Positions 25,877-31,471 of a DNA stretch of 34,723 nucleotides are shown here, piece after piece. The translations under genes and the position numbers were made by a program. The DNA comes from a virus. Location of the stretch: positions 1 to 34,723 of the IMG/VR virus record IMGVR_UViG_3300033571_007994; one strand, 5' to 3'. The notes beneath the pieces were generated by a model. It was not told the DNA's origin, did no database searches, and was given only the letters and a program-made list of their open reading frames with translations. The stretch's first letter is position 1, and each line of letters opens with the position of its first letter.

Positions 25877-26318
25877 AACGTAGTTTTACCTTGAAAATAT
25901 GGGATTTTTATATGGGAAAAGGCGGGCCGCCCTCGCCAACAAGTCCCCCAATTTTAAAACGAAATCCAAAACCAAAAACCTAATACAAAACAACAAAACA
26001 GCCAGAAAGGAATAAATATATAAATATATTTATATATATCATTTTTTCCAGTGGGCAGAGCCCACCTATCTTTTCTAGGATTTTATAAGGACGGCTTCGC
26101 CGACCATTCTTGCGAATCGTGTCTGGGGCGGATAAGGTTTTTTTCTTTCTGGCCATTTGATTACCGGTATCAATAGTAGCTAGTAAGACGAGCTTAGCTT
26201 GGCCGGTCTGCCTTGCTTCGCCGAGTCGCCAACCAATACGCCGACTGGACACCAAGTGATCCACTGGCTGGTACTTGAGGCGCAAGATTCTCTGAGAATC
26301 AAACACGGCTGAGGCGGC
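25877..26318 (-). promoter_or_regulatory. intergenic control region upstream of the late operon
   Basis: This 442-base gap separates the late operon from the HTH gene. It contains a perfect 22-bp AT-only palindrome at 26016-26037, a GTGGGC-AGA-GCCCAC hairpin at ~26053-26067, and a GC-rich block (GGCGGGCCGCCC) at ~25921-25932. Two TCCCATAT copies 13 bp apart lie just before terS on the minus strand and look like activator or promoter elements. A minus frame at 25980-26306 (108 codons) exists, but its C terminus is simply the translated AT palindrome and it has no ribosome site, so I do not call it. The late promoter is probably here; its -35/-10 cannot be fixed. Confidence 0.45.
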
Positions 26319-26591
26319 TCAACAGCAATCGATCATCAGCTGGCCGAACTCCTCCCAAGTCAAACCGCTAATCTCTTTAAGCGCCACAATCTCACCGATG
26401 CGGTATTGTTCTTTCATTTTTTCACGGTATCGCCAAGCGCTGTAGCTGATACCGACTAGCTTCGCCATATCATACCGACCGAGTTTCTTGGCTCGCCTTA
26501 CCTGACAATACAAAGATTGCTTGGCCCTACTAATCTCATAAGGTCGCCTAACAGCTAGCCAGAACTTTTCTTGCATTTTTACGAAAGTCAT
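26319..26591 (-). CDS. HTH-like phage regulator (Cro/repressor-type candidate)
   Basis: A 90-residue basic protein transcribed divergently from the early operon. Residues ~36-56 (KKLGRYDMAKLVGISYSAWR) look like a helix-turn-helix, followed by REKMKEQYRIGEIVALKEIS and GLTWEEFGQLM, a pattern I associate with phage regulatory proteins. It is the only clear HTH gene facing the early promoters, and a 14-bp palindromic operator begins 48 bases upstream of its start, so it is the likely ligand of that operator. The ribosome site is poor. Repressor versus activator is unknown. Confidence 0.6.
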   Translation of the reverse strand: MTFVKMQEKFWLAVRRPYEISRAKQSLYCQVRRAKKLGRYDMAKLVGISYSAWRYREKMKEQYRIGEIVALKEISGLTWEEFGQLMIDCC

Positions 26592-26634
26592 ACAGAAAGA
26601 CTTATCATGTTACCAACTAGCTAATCAATTAATA

Positions 26635-26664
26635 CTTGTACTGTTAACAGTAATCCAGTAAACT
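26635..26664 (+). promoter_or_regulatory. early promoter with palindromic operator (copy 1)
   Basis: A -35-like TTGTAC (26636-26641) and a -10-like TAAACT (26659-26664) are 17 bases apart. Between and overlapping them lies the perfect 14-bp palindrome TACTGTTAACAGTA (26639-26652). The 19-mer CTTGTACTGTTAACAGTAA is repeated exactly at 29056-29074 in the second early promoter. A protein bound here would block polymerase, and it would also lie over the upstream region of the divergent regulator gene. Confidence 0.7.
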
Positions 26665-26670
26665 CATATA

Positions 26671-26687
26671 TACGGAATAGTTCCGTA
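26671..26687 (+). promoter_or_regulatory. leader inverted repeat (structure + ribosome site module A)
   Basis: TACGGAA-TAG-TTCCGTA is a perfect 7-bp inverted repeat just downstream of the promoter. It is followed by ACTTTGGAGATC, the ribosome site of the first early gene. It could be a second operator or a 5' mRNA-stabilising hairpin. It belongs to a series of five similar leader modules in the rightward region. Confidence 0.5.
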
Positions 26688-26705
26688 ACTTTGGAGATCT
26701 AATAA

Positions 26706-27056
26706 ATGACAAGACACTTAAAACCATTTGAACACTATAACCACATTGCTAGCGGGACACTTCGCCATTTATGGCCCGATCTAATCTATAACTATCTACT
26801 GCCGATAGTTACAGAACAGCAATTACATGAGCTTGATTACTACAGAACAGTAGTCTCGAGTAAAGACACCGACAAGGCGATCTTGGATTGGTGTAAAGAT
26901 CTCGAATTCGAAGTCTTATTCAATCGCTGGCAAATAATAGAACTAAACGATCTATGGCTAGTTCGTAGCGACATCTATAAGCAATTTAAAGCTGAGCTGA
27001 TGTGGTCGCTAGCTGATATCGATATTGAACCTGACTATTACAAAACGGAGATCTAA
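26706..27056 (+). CDS. early operon protein, unknown function
   Basis: A 116-residue protein starting MTRHLKPFEHYNHIASGTLR, rich in Trp, Tyr, Leu and Asp, probably helical and soluble. No family recognised. GGAG lies 10 bases before the ATG. First gene of the early operon downstream of the operator promoter; the next gene starts three bases after its stop. Confidence 0.6.
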   Translation: MTRHLKPFEHYNHIASGTLRHLWPDLIYNYLLPIVTEQQLHELDYYRTVVSSKDTDKAILDWCKDLEFEVLFNRWQIIELNDLWLVRSDIYKQFKAELMWSLADIDIEPDYYKTEI

Positions 27057-27058
27057 GA

Positions 27059-27409
27059 ATGAAGAATAAGATAGCAATAAAATACTTTGGTGACGCCGGT
27101 CATGGTTGGTACAGAGTTGATATTTACTGGCTTAAGCGGCTTGGATTAGCTGGCAAGATTAGCTTTTACAGCTACATCAGCAAGTCTGGTAAATTCGTAT
27201 ACCTTGAAGAGGATCGTGACGCTGATCTCTTATTCCAGGCTATCGAGTTAAACAGCCACGCTGTTACAGCTCACTTGCTCAAACCGGTATCAGCCAAGAT
27301 CGAAAGCAAGATTAGAGATCTCAAGCCTTATGTTGTCTGGCCGGATACCATACGGGCTGAGTCTGATATCCGTTGCGCTAATTTAATTGCTAAAATTGAG
27401 GGAAAATAA
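27059..27409 (+). CDS. conserved phage protein (DAGHGW family), unknown function
   Basis: A 116-residue protein with KYFGDAGHGWYRVDI near the N terminus, then LGLAGKISFYSYISKSGKF and VYLEEDRDADLLFQA. I recognise this combination from a family of small phage proteins found in early regions, with unknown function. Adjacent to the gp88-family gene, a pairing I have seen in other phages. Tight spacing to both neighbours indicates one operon. Confidence 0.65.
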   Translation: MKNKIAIKYFGDAGHGWYRVDIYWLKRLGLAGKISFYSYISKSGKFVYLEEDRDADLLFQAIELNSHAVTAHLLKPVSAKIESKIRDLKPYVVWPDTIRAESDIRCANLIAKIEGK

Positions 27410-27411
27410 AC

Positions 27412-28161
27412 ATGTATAATCTATTAACAGTAAATCAAGCCAAGATGTTAAAGGCTAGGGAATTCGGCTATCTTTCAGCTGCTTTGAATCTCAAACCAGC
27501 AATGAAGGTAAAAAAACACAATCTCGATATTGAGATCAAGAATACTTGTCCAGACCACGGTCGATGCGCCAAGACTTGCATTGCGTACACGGGCCGGAAT
27601 CGATTCGATACTAGTCAGAATGCTCAAAACAGAAGAACTCTAGAGCTATTCGAGGATCCCAAGCTTTTCTTTGCCAAACTTGATATCGATCTAGCTACGC
27701 TAGCCAAGCAAGCTAAAAACCTTGGGGCTTTGCCGACTTGTCGCCTTAATTGCTTAAGCGATATCCCTTTTGAGTCAATACGGATAGACGGATCTAACGT
27801 ATTCGAGAGACACCGAAATATCATGTTTCTTGACTACACTAAAACGTTTAGACGTTTGAGCCATAAAATACCTAACTATAAATTAGTGTATAGTTTTAAC
27901 GAACAAAGTGATCCCGTTGCTACTCGAAACTATATGTTACACGGTGCCGGATTAGTGTCGATTGTGTTTGATACCGGTTCAGATCTCCCAAGTCACTACA
28001 CGATAGCTGACCACAGGTTTAATGTAATAGATGGTGACATACACGATTTATTACACTTGCACGAAGCCGGCCAGATTTTGGGCTTGAGATACAAGCGAGC
28101 GTTCTCAAGTAAAACCAGGAAAGCTTTACCGGCTGATTCTGATTTTGTTGTGAGTCTATAA
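27412..28161 (+). CDS. gp88-family protein (mycobacteriophage gene 88-like)
   Basis: A 249-residue protein with the conserved features of the gp88 family. There is a cysteine cluster CPDHGRCAKTCIAYTGR at ~49-65 and then NRRTLELFEDPKLFF. This is followed by LPTCRLNCLSDIPFE, FLDYTKTFRR, YKLVYSFNEQSDP, VSIVFDTGSDLP and FNVIDGDIHDLL. These proteins are widespread in phages and their function is unknown. The cysteine triad could hold a metal or Fe-S centre. It ends the first part of the early operon. Confidence 0.75.
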   Translation: MYNLLTVNQAKMLKAREFGYLSAALNLKPAMKVKKHNLDIEIKNTCPDHGRCAKTCIAYTGRNRFDTSQNAQNRRTLELFEDPKLFFAKLDIDLATLAKQAKNLGALPTCRLNCLSDIPFESIRIDGSNVFERHRNIMFLDYTKTFRRLSHKIPNYKLVYSFNEQSDPVATRNYMLHGAGLVSIVFDTGSDLPSHYTIADHRFNVIDGDIHDLLHLHEAGQILGLRYKRAFSSKTRKALPADSDFVVSL

Positions 28162-28172
28162 GGGAATTAATC

Positions 28173-28388
28173 ATGATAAAAATTAAGAGTGTAGTTCAAG
28201 GATTGAATAAGAGATCTGTTTTGATTAGTGCTTTGTTGCCGAATTTTGATTATGAGATCCCGATCAAGGTAACGAGATTAGCTGACAAGAGAATCTCTTT
28301 AGATTGGTCTGGCAATGAGTACTCCCGATCAATTTATGACAATCGAGAGGCTATAGGGAAAGCTGTAGCGGCTTGGCTGGCTGATTAG
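28173..28388 (+). CDS. small early protein, unknown function
   Basis: A 71-residue protein beginning MIKIKSVVQGLNKRSVLISA with alternating strands and a C-terminal helix (DNREAIGKAVAAWLAD). AGGG precedes the ATG at eight bases. No family recognised. A hairpin at 28396-28429 follows its stop. Confidence 0.58.
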   Translation: MIKIKSVVQGLNKRSVLISALLPNFDYEIPIKVTRLADKRISLDWSGNEYSRSIYDNREAIGKAVAAWLAD

Positions 28389-28395
28389 TGTAATA

Positions 28396-28429
28396 GATAG
28401 CACGGTAGATCTATTGGTCCCGTGCTATC
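28396..28429 (+). promoter_or_regulatory. 10-bp intergenic hairpin
   Basis: GATAGCACGG (28396-28405) pairs perfectly with CCGTGCTATC (28420-28429) around a 14-base loop. No T-run follows, so it is not a classical terminator. It covers a possible TTG start at 28414 of the next gene, which is one reason I place that start further downstream. It may protect the upstream mRNA or regulate the next gene. Confidence 0.55.
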
Positions 28430-28491
28430 GCTACACTAGGTATCTGGTGTCGCTTGGCAATAATGCTAGGCGTTTACTTGGGGATAATAGA

Positions 28492-28743
28492 ATGGATGGC
28501 AATCTTAATACTTTTGATCGGTGTCGCGAGTTATATGATCGGCTTGTATGCAACGGTCGCATTTATAACGAGCTTAATGCGCTAGCATCTAAGCCGGTTT
28601 TAGACCTCGTACCGTTGCTAATAGTTAGAATCCCAAAAGCGGATAGGCGTAACTACTCGTTGGCGGATTACACAATAGCCGCTGAATGGTTGCTAATGGA
28701 TCTACGCCATGAAACCTCGATTGATTACGATATGGGGGCATAA
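28492..28743 (+). CDS. early protein, unknown function
   Basis: An 83-residue reading from ATG 28492, which has GGGGAT eight bases before it. The frame is open back to TTG 28414 (109 residues), but that start sits in a hairpin loop without a ribosome site. GTG 28447 is a third option. The product has a helical start (NTFDRCRELYDRLVCNGRIY) and ends in a helix with an acidic tail. No family recognised. Confidence 0.5.
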   Translation: MDGNLNTFDRCRELYDRLVCNGRIYNELNALASKPVLDLVPLLIVRIPKADRRNYSLADYTIAAEWLLMDLRHETSIDYDMGA

Positions 28744-28744
28744 C

Positions 28745-28996
28745 ATGACCAGAGATACAATCAATTTAATCCTATCAGCATTGCTAGCAAGTGGGCAAAG
28801 TGGGCTTGGCATAGATGGCCACGTTTACGCTGCTCTAATGGACCGGATAAGCTTGGATGAGTTTAACACGGGCAAAGCGGTAGCTTTGCAAGTGGGGCTG
28901 ATAGAATCTACTGGCGCAAATACTTTTACAAATACAGATAAAGGTAAAGCGATATTCGATTCTTTAATAGCTGAGATCAAAACAGATCAAAGCTAG
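28745..28996 (+). CDS. early protein, unknown function
   Basis: An 83-residue protein; I prefer ATG 28745 (two bases after the upstream stop, GGGGG before it) to an ATG at 28709 inside the previous gene. Sequence TRDTINLILSALLASGQSGL followed by a small helical/strand mix and a C-terminal KGKAIFDSLIAEIKTDQS. No family recognised. Last gene before a long non-coding leader. Confidence 0.55.
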   Translation: MTRDTINLILSALLASGQSGLGIDGHVYAALMDRISLDEFNTGKAVALQVGLIESTGANTFTNTDKGKAIFDSLIAEIKTDQS

Positions 28997-29003
28997 TTAC
29001 CGA

Positions 29004-29034
29004 GGCCCGATCTAAAATTATTTTAGGTCGGGCC
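29004..29034 (+). promoter_or_regulatory. 14-bp hairpin followed by an A9 run
   Basis: GGCCCGATCTAAAA pairs with TTTTAGGTCGGGCC (one G-T pair) around a three-base loop, eight bases after the last early gene. It is very stable but is followed on the plus strand by nine A's (29035-29043), not T's, and on the minus strand it has no T-run after it. It probably ends or protects the early mRNA in a non-classical way. Confidence 0.55.
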
Positions 29035-29055
29035 AAAAAAAAAGTACGAAAAAAG

Positions 29056-29085
29056 CTTGTACTGTTAACAGTAAACTGATATTGT
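29056..29085 (+). promoter_or_regulatory. second early promoter with the same operator (copy 2)
   Basis: TTGTAC (29057-29062), 17 bases, then TATTGT (29080-29085), with the same perfect palindrome TACTGTTAACAGTA at 29060-29073. The 19-mer at 29056-29074 is identical to 26635-26653. It should drive the recombination/replication operon starting at 29478 under the same control as the first early operon. Confidence 0.68.
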
Positions 29086-29092
29086 CTTTTTA

Positions 29093-29114
29093 TTGAGTGA
29101 CACAAAACACTCAA
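29093..29114 (+). promoter_or_regulatory. leader hairpin (module B)
   Basis: TTGAGTG-ACACAAAA-CACTCAA, a perfect 7-bp stem with an 8-base loop just past the -10 box, near the expected transcript 5' end. It is followed by AAACTTGGGAGATC and an 8-codon frame. It parallels the inverted repeat at 26671-26687 in the first early leader. Confidence 0.5.
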
Positions 29115-29148
29115 GAAAATAAAAAACGTAAACTTGGGAGATCACGGA

Positions 29149-29175
29149 ATGACAAACAAAAACACAAAACACTGA
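29149..29175 (+). CDS. possible 8-residue leader peptide
   Basis: ATG at 29149 after GGGAGAT opens MTNKNTKH and stops at TGA 29173-29175. The ribosome site is the same ACTTGGGAGAT box that starts other early genes. The peptide is Asn/Lys/Thr-only. It could be a regulatory leader for the ~300 bases of untranslated RNA that follow, or a decayed gene start. Speculative. Confidence 0.3.
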   Translation: MTNKNTKH

Positions 29176-29465
29176 CGCTGACGCCGGAAAACGGCAAATA
29201 GGCGGGGCCGCTGGGAAATCCAGAAAGGGCCGAGGCTGCCTGAGGTTTCTAGGCAGGTAGGGAGATCTAGCCCGAAAAATCCTTATAGACAAAGCCCTTA
29301 CTCGCCAGGGGCGCTATAGGCCAAAACTTTTTATGACTTTTTTGAGGTGAATTTATTTACCGGAATTTTGAAATTTGAAATTCCAAACTAAATGACAATC
29401 TCGAGGTGAAATAAAATACCAAGATTTTGCACACAGAAATTTTAAATCGGCAATAAAGCCAAACT
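29176..29465 (+). ncRNA. GC-rich non-coding leader, candidate structured RNA
   Basis: No convincing coding frame. The first ~140 bases are GC-rich compared with their surroundings and hold short perfect hairpins: GCCG-GAAAA-CGGC (29183-29195), GGCC...CTGG-GAAAT-CCAG...GGCC (29206-29231), CTGCCT-9 nt-AGGCAG (29236-29256), CGCC-AGG-GGCG (29303-29313). T-rich tracts follow at 29326-29343. The last ~120 bases are AT-rich and hold two GAGGTGAA(A/T) copies (29344 and 29402). It may be a small RNA or attenuator ahead of bet. A covariance search would decide. Confidence 0.4.
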
Positions 29466-29477
29466 ATGGAGAATAAT

Positions 29478-30110
29478 ATGAATGACTTAATGATAATTGA
29501 TTATAAGGATGCTCATGTCCTTAAAGTCCTCAAACATACAGTAGCTCGTGGCGCAACAGACGCAGAATTTGCCCTGTTCATTGAGTATTGTAAGAGCACC
29601 AAGCTAAATCCCTTTAAGAAGGAAATCTGGTTTATCAAGGTTGGAGATAGACTCCAGCTTATGACTGGTATCAACGGCTACTGGACAATAGCTAACAACC
29701 ATCCAGCCTTCGATGGTGCTGAGTGCGGTATGATAGACCTCGAAGGTAACTGGATTAAGTCAGTAGCTGGCGACAACTTTATCGGTGCTTGGTGTCGTGT
29801 CTACCGTAAGGATAGGAAGTTTCCGATGGAAGGTGAAGCTATGCTAGCTGACTACAATAGCGGTATGGGCCTCTGGAAGAACAAACCTCGCATTATGATT
29901 AAGAAAGTGGCTGAGAGTATAGCTTTGAGAAAAGCATTCGCTCAGGAGCTTAATGGGCTTTATACGCAGGAGGAGATGCCAGCTAACTTTGCTCCACCAA
30001 AGGCAGAGTTTGTGTCGGTTGAGGCTGTTCCTGCAGTAGAAGAGCCAGCAAAAGAAGAAGTAACATTTGAGGAGGATGAGATTCCGTGGACAAAGACAGC
30101 AAAGAAGTAG
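29478..30110 (+). CDS. bet: Bet/RecT-family single-strand annealing protein
   Basis: A 210-residue protein with the Red-beta family pattern: FALFIEYCKSTKLNPFKKEI, then GDRLQLMTGINGYWTIANNH, later IMIKKVAESIALRKAF, QELNGLYTQEE. It anneals complementary single strands during recombination-dependent replication. I use the second ATG (29478), six bases after GGAG, not the one at 29466. No partner exonuclease of the Red-alpha/RecE kind is seen, but PD-(D/E)xK proteins at 407 and 31802 could serve. The C terminus has EEDEIPW, close to an SSB-type acidic tip but not terminal. Confidence 0.88.
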   Translation: MNDLMIIDYKDAHVLKVLKHTVARGATDAEFALFIEYCKSTKLNPFKKEIWFIKVGDRLQLMTGINGYWTIANNHPAFDGAECGMIDLEGNWIKSVAGDNFIGAWCRVYRKDRKFPMEGEAMLADYNSGMGLWKNKPRIMIKKVAESIALRKAFAQELNGLYTQEEMPANFAPPKAEFVSVEAVPAVEEPAKEEVTFEEDEIPWTKTAKK

Positions 30111-30286
30111 CTAAGTGGCGGGATCAGAAGCGGCGAGACGCTCCTAAGATAGGGCATACCAGATGGTGTACCTATGTCGATAAAAAAGTGCTCGCCGACT
30201 TTAAAGCAACCGCTAAGAAAGAGAATAAAACATTAACAAAAGCAGTCGAGGAAGCACTCCAAAACTGGACTTATTACGAAGATTAG
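30086..30286 (+). CDS. ribbon-helix-helix-like DNA-binding protein
   Basis: A 66-residue basic protein with a strand (TRWCTYVDKKVL) followed by two helices (ADFKATAKKENKTLTKAVEE, ALQNW), the CopG/Arc-type layout. GTG start at 30086, with GGAGG nine bases before, overlapping the bet gene by 25 bases. Its stop lies three bases before the DnaA-box array, so it could bind the origin or the local promoter. DNA binding is inferred from the fold pattern. Confidence 0.6.
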   Translation: MDKDSKEVAKWRDQKRRDAPKIGHTRWCTYVDKKVLADFKATAKKENKTLTKAVEEALQNWTYYED

Positions 30287-30289
30287 CCC

Positions 30290-30342
30290 TGTGGATAACC
30301 TGTGGATAACCTGTGGATAAGTTGTGGATAACCTGTGGATAA
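30290..30342 (-). other. array of five DnaA boxes, candidate replication origin
   Basis: Five copies of TGTGGATAA (each the reverse complement of the strict DnaA box TTATCCACA) start at 30290, 30301, 30312, 30323 and 30334, exactly 11 bp apart and all in one direction. The array fills the 59-base gap between two genes. Eleven-base spacing puts all boxes on the same helical face, suited to a DnaA filament. AT-rich repeats and a G-quadruplex motif lie ~430-560 bases downstream. Perfect copies are seen directly; origin function is inferred. Confidence 0.82.
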
Positions 30343-30345
30343 CTT

Positions 30346-30615
30346 ATGAAGATAGCATTTAAATTAGACAATGTTGGCTTTGTTGGAGAGGCTCACCTCT
30401 ACCGATTGAGCGAACCTCTCGACGGACACGAATACGTCATCGTTTCTGCGATAAATTTAATCCTTGGACCTGAGACTTTAGTGTTTCCAGCCAATAAACA
30501 TGGCGAGATTCAAGGTTGGGGGGACTCTCTAGTGAAGCTAGAAGGTACTTGGGACCACTCTCTGGCACTGCAAAGTGCTGGTTATGAGTATGTAGAGGGA
30601 GATAATATCCATTAA
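30346..30615 (+). CDS. small protein at the origin, unknown function
   Basis: An 89-residue acidic-neutral beta protein (MKIAFKLDNVGFVGEAHLYR start). The ATG comes four bases after the last DnaA box, whose GGAT would be the only ribosome-site-like sequence, so DnaA binding sites double as its leader. No family recognised. DnaA occupancy could block its expression. Confidence 0.55.
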   Translation: MKIAFKLDNVGFVGEAHLYRLSEPLDGHEYVIVSAINLILGPETLVFPANKHGEIQGWGDSLVKLEGTWDHSLALQSAGYEYVEGDNIH

Positions 30616-30653
30616 AAAAGCCCAGATAGGTTACTTTCGTAACTTACCTGGGC
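30614..30653 (-). terminator. minus-oriented intrinsic terminator within plus-strand operon
   Basis: GCCCAG...CTGGGC closes a stem of about 14 pairs (one A-C mismatch, one G-T pair, loop TTTC) at 30620-30653. Read on the minus strand it is followed by TTTTTT (30619-30614), a textbook terminator. Read on the plus strand it has A's before and no T's after, and it precedes the ACTTGGAGATC ribosome-site box at 30656 (leader module C). It could stop antisense transcripts before they reach the DnaA boxes. Confidence 0.62.
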
Positions 30654-30674
30654 CTAACTTGGAGATCGACACGA

Positions 30675-30791
30675 ATGAATGACTTTCGTTTGATCCTTTT
30701 CACCGTACCAGACTTGTTTTCCTCAATCAACCTGTTTACAGTAGCCGTTCAATCTGTTCTTTATTGTGTATATATAGATCTAATTAATTAA
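30675..30791 (+). CDS. possible 38-residue hydrophobic peptide
   Basis: ATG 30675 follows TTGGAGATCGACACGA and opens 38 codons (MNDFRLILFTVPDLFSSINL start, hydrophobic, ending YIDLIN). The last codons run into the first 22-bp AT-rich repeat, so the frame may be fortuitous. It is the only frame with a ribosome site in the 30616-30952 gap. The gap otherwise holds the AT repeats and the G-quadruplex motif. Confidence 0.28.
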   Translation: MNDFRLILFTVPDLFSSINLFTVAVQSVLYCVYIDLIN

Positions 30792-30815
30792 GGATATATA
30801 GATCTAATTAATTAA
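30770..30815. repeat. two perfect 22-bp AT-rich direct repeats (candidate unwinding element)
   Basis: The 22-mer at 30770-30791 (begins ATATATAGATCT, ends AATTAATTAA) is repeated exactly at 30794-30815, a 24-bp period. The stretch 30761-30855 is almost entirely A/T. Directly repeated AT-rich units near DnaA boxes are the usual form of a DNA unwinding element. Repeat identity is seen; the role is inferred. Confidence 0.65.
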
Positions 30816-30866
30816 CTAATGATTAGATTGAATGAATATATGATTAATAAGAATGAGTGAATGAGA

Positions 30867-30900
30867 GGGGGATAGGGGGATTCTTAAGGGGGAAAGGGGG
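30867..30900 (+). other. G-quadruplex motif G5-N3-G5-N8-G5-N3-G5
   Basis: Four runs of exactly five G's at 30867-30871, 30875-30879, 30888-30892 and 30896-30900, with loops ATA, ATTCTTAA and AAA. Such a sequence can form a very stable intramolecular quadruplex in the plus strand or in rightward RNA. It lies between the AT-rich repeats and the helicase-loader gene and takes the place a hairpin holds in the other early leaders (module D). Confidence 0.7.
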
Positions 30901-30952
30901 AGGTTGTCAATAGGTCAAGAGCAAAATAATTTACTTGGAGATAAAAAAGACT

Positions 30953-31468
30953 ATGAATGTAGAACAAACTAAACAAATCATGCGCCTCTTGTGGTGTGAA
31001 TACGGCGATAAAGTTATCTGCACCGAAAACAGAGCTAAGGTCTGGTACACGATTTTAGGCCACGCCAATTACCAAGAGGCTGAGCTCGCAGTCGCTAGCC
31101 TTCTGTCAGAGGCCAGAGCGTTCCCTCCCTCAGTCGGAGAAGTGAACCAGCGCATACTTGAACATCGCAGACCAGCCTCCCAGGACTGGTCAACTTTATG
31201 GGATTTGGTGCTGCAAGCCGGAAAGCGGTCAGCGTATGACTCCCAGAATCAAATTAAAGCCCTCCCAGAGGCTGCACAACGAGCTATCGGTGGTGCGGCT
31301 GGCCTGAGAGAGCTTGCCCTGTCAGATAACGCCACCTTGGCGATTATACGGGCTCAGTTTCGTCAGCGTCTTGAGGCTATAAACCAACATGTTAAAGTGG
31401 AGGAGACTAAACAGTCGCTCCTTGAGATACTGCCGAAGGTAAACGTAAACATTAAAACCATAGGATGA
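30953..31468 (+). CDS. replicative helicase loader/inhibitor (G39P-like)
   Basis: A 171-residue protein from ATG 30953 (a TTG at 30935 inside the ribosome site is not used). The N-terminal ~75 residues follow the G39P helicase-loader pattern: a first helix (VEQTKQIMRLLWCEYGDKV), WYTILGHANYQEAELAVAS, and ARAFPPSVGEVNQRI. The C-terminal part is helical. Such proteins load the replicative helicase at the origin. This phage has no helicase gene, so the target would be host DnaB. It lies immediately downstream of the putative origin. Confidence 0.65.
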   Translation: MNVEQTKQIMRLLWCEYGDKVICTENRAKVWYTILGHANYQEAELAVASLLSEARAFPPSVGEVNQRILEHRRPASQDWSTLWDLVLQAGKRSAYDSQNQIKALPEAAQRAIGGAAGLRELALSDNATLAIIRAQFRQRLEAINQHVKVEETKQSLLEILPKVNVNIKTIG

Positions 31469-31471
31469 GTT

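Noticed and set aside
25980-26306. A 108-codon minus-strand frame between the late operon and the regulator.
   Set aside because: No ribosome site, no family pattern, and its last ~20 residues are just the translated AT-rich palindrome. I treat the stretch as control region.
29004-29034. Classical Rho-independent terminator after the early operon.
   Set aside because: The stem is strong, but it is followed by nine A's on the plus strand and has no T-run after it on the minus strand.
29183-29195. Hammerhead ribozyme suspected from CTGACG and GAAAA near the hairpin.
   Set aside because: The required CUGANGA core followed by a stem and GAAA is not present in the right order.
30290-30342. CRISPR-like or simple tandem repeat reading of the 11-bp array.
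   Set aside because: Units are only 11 bp without spacers and each contains a strict DnaA box; the DnaA-box explanation fits every copy.
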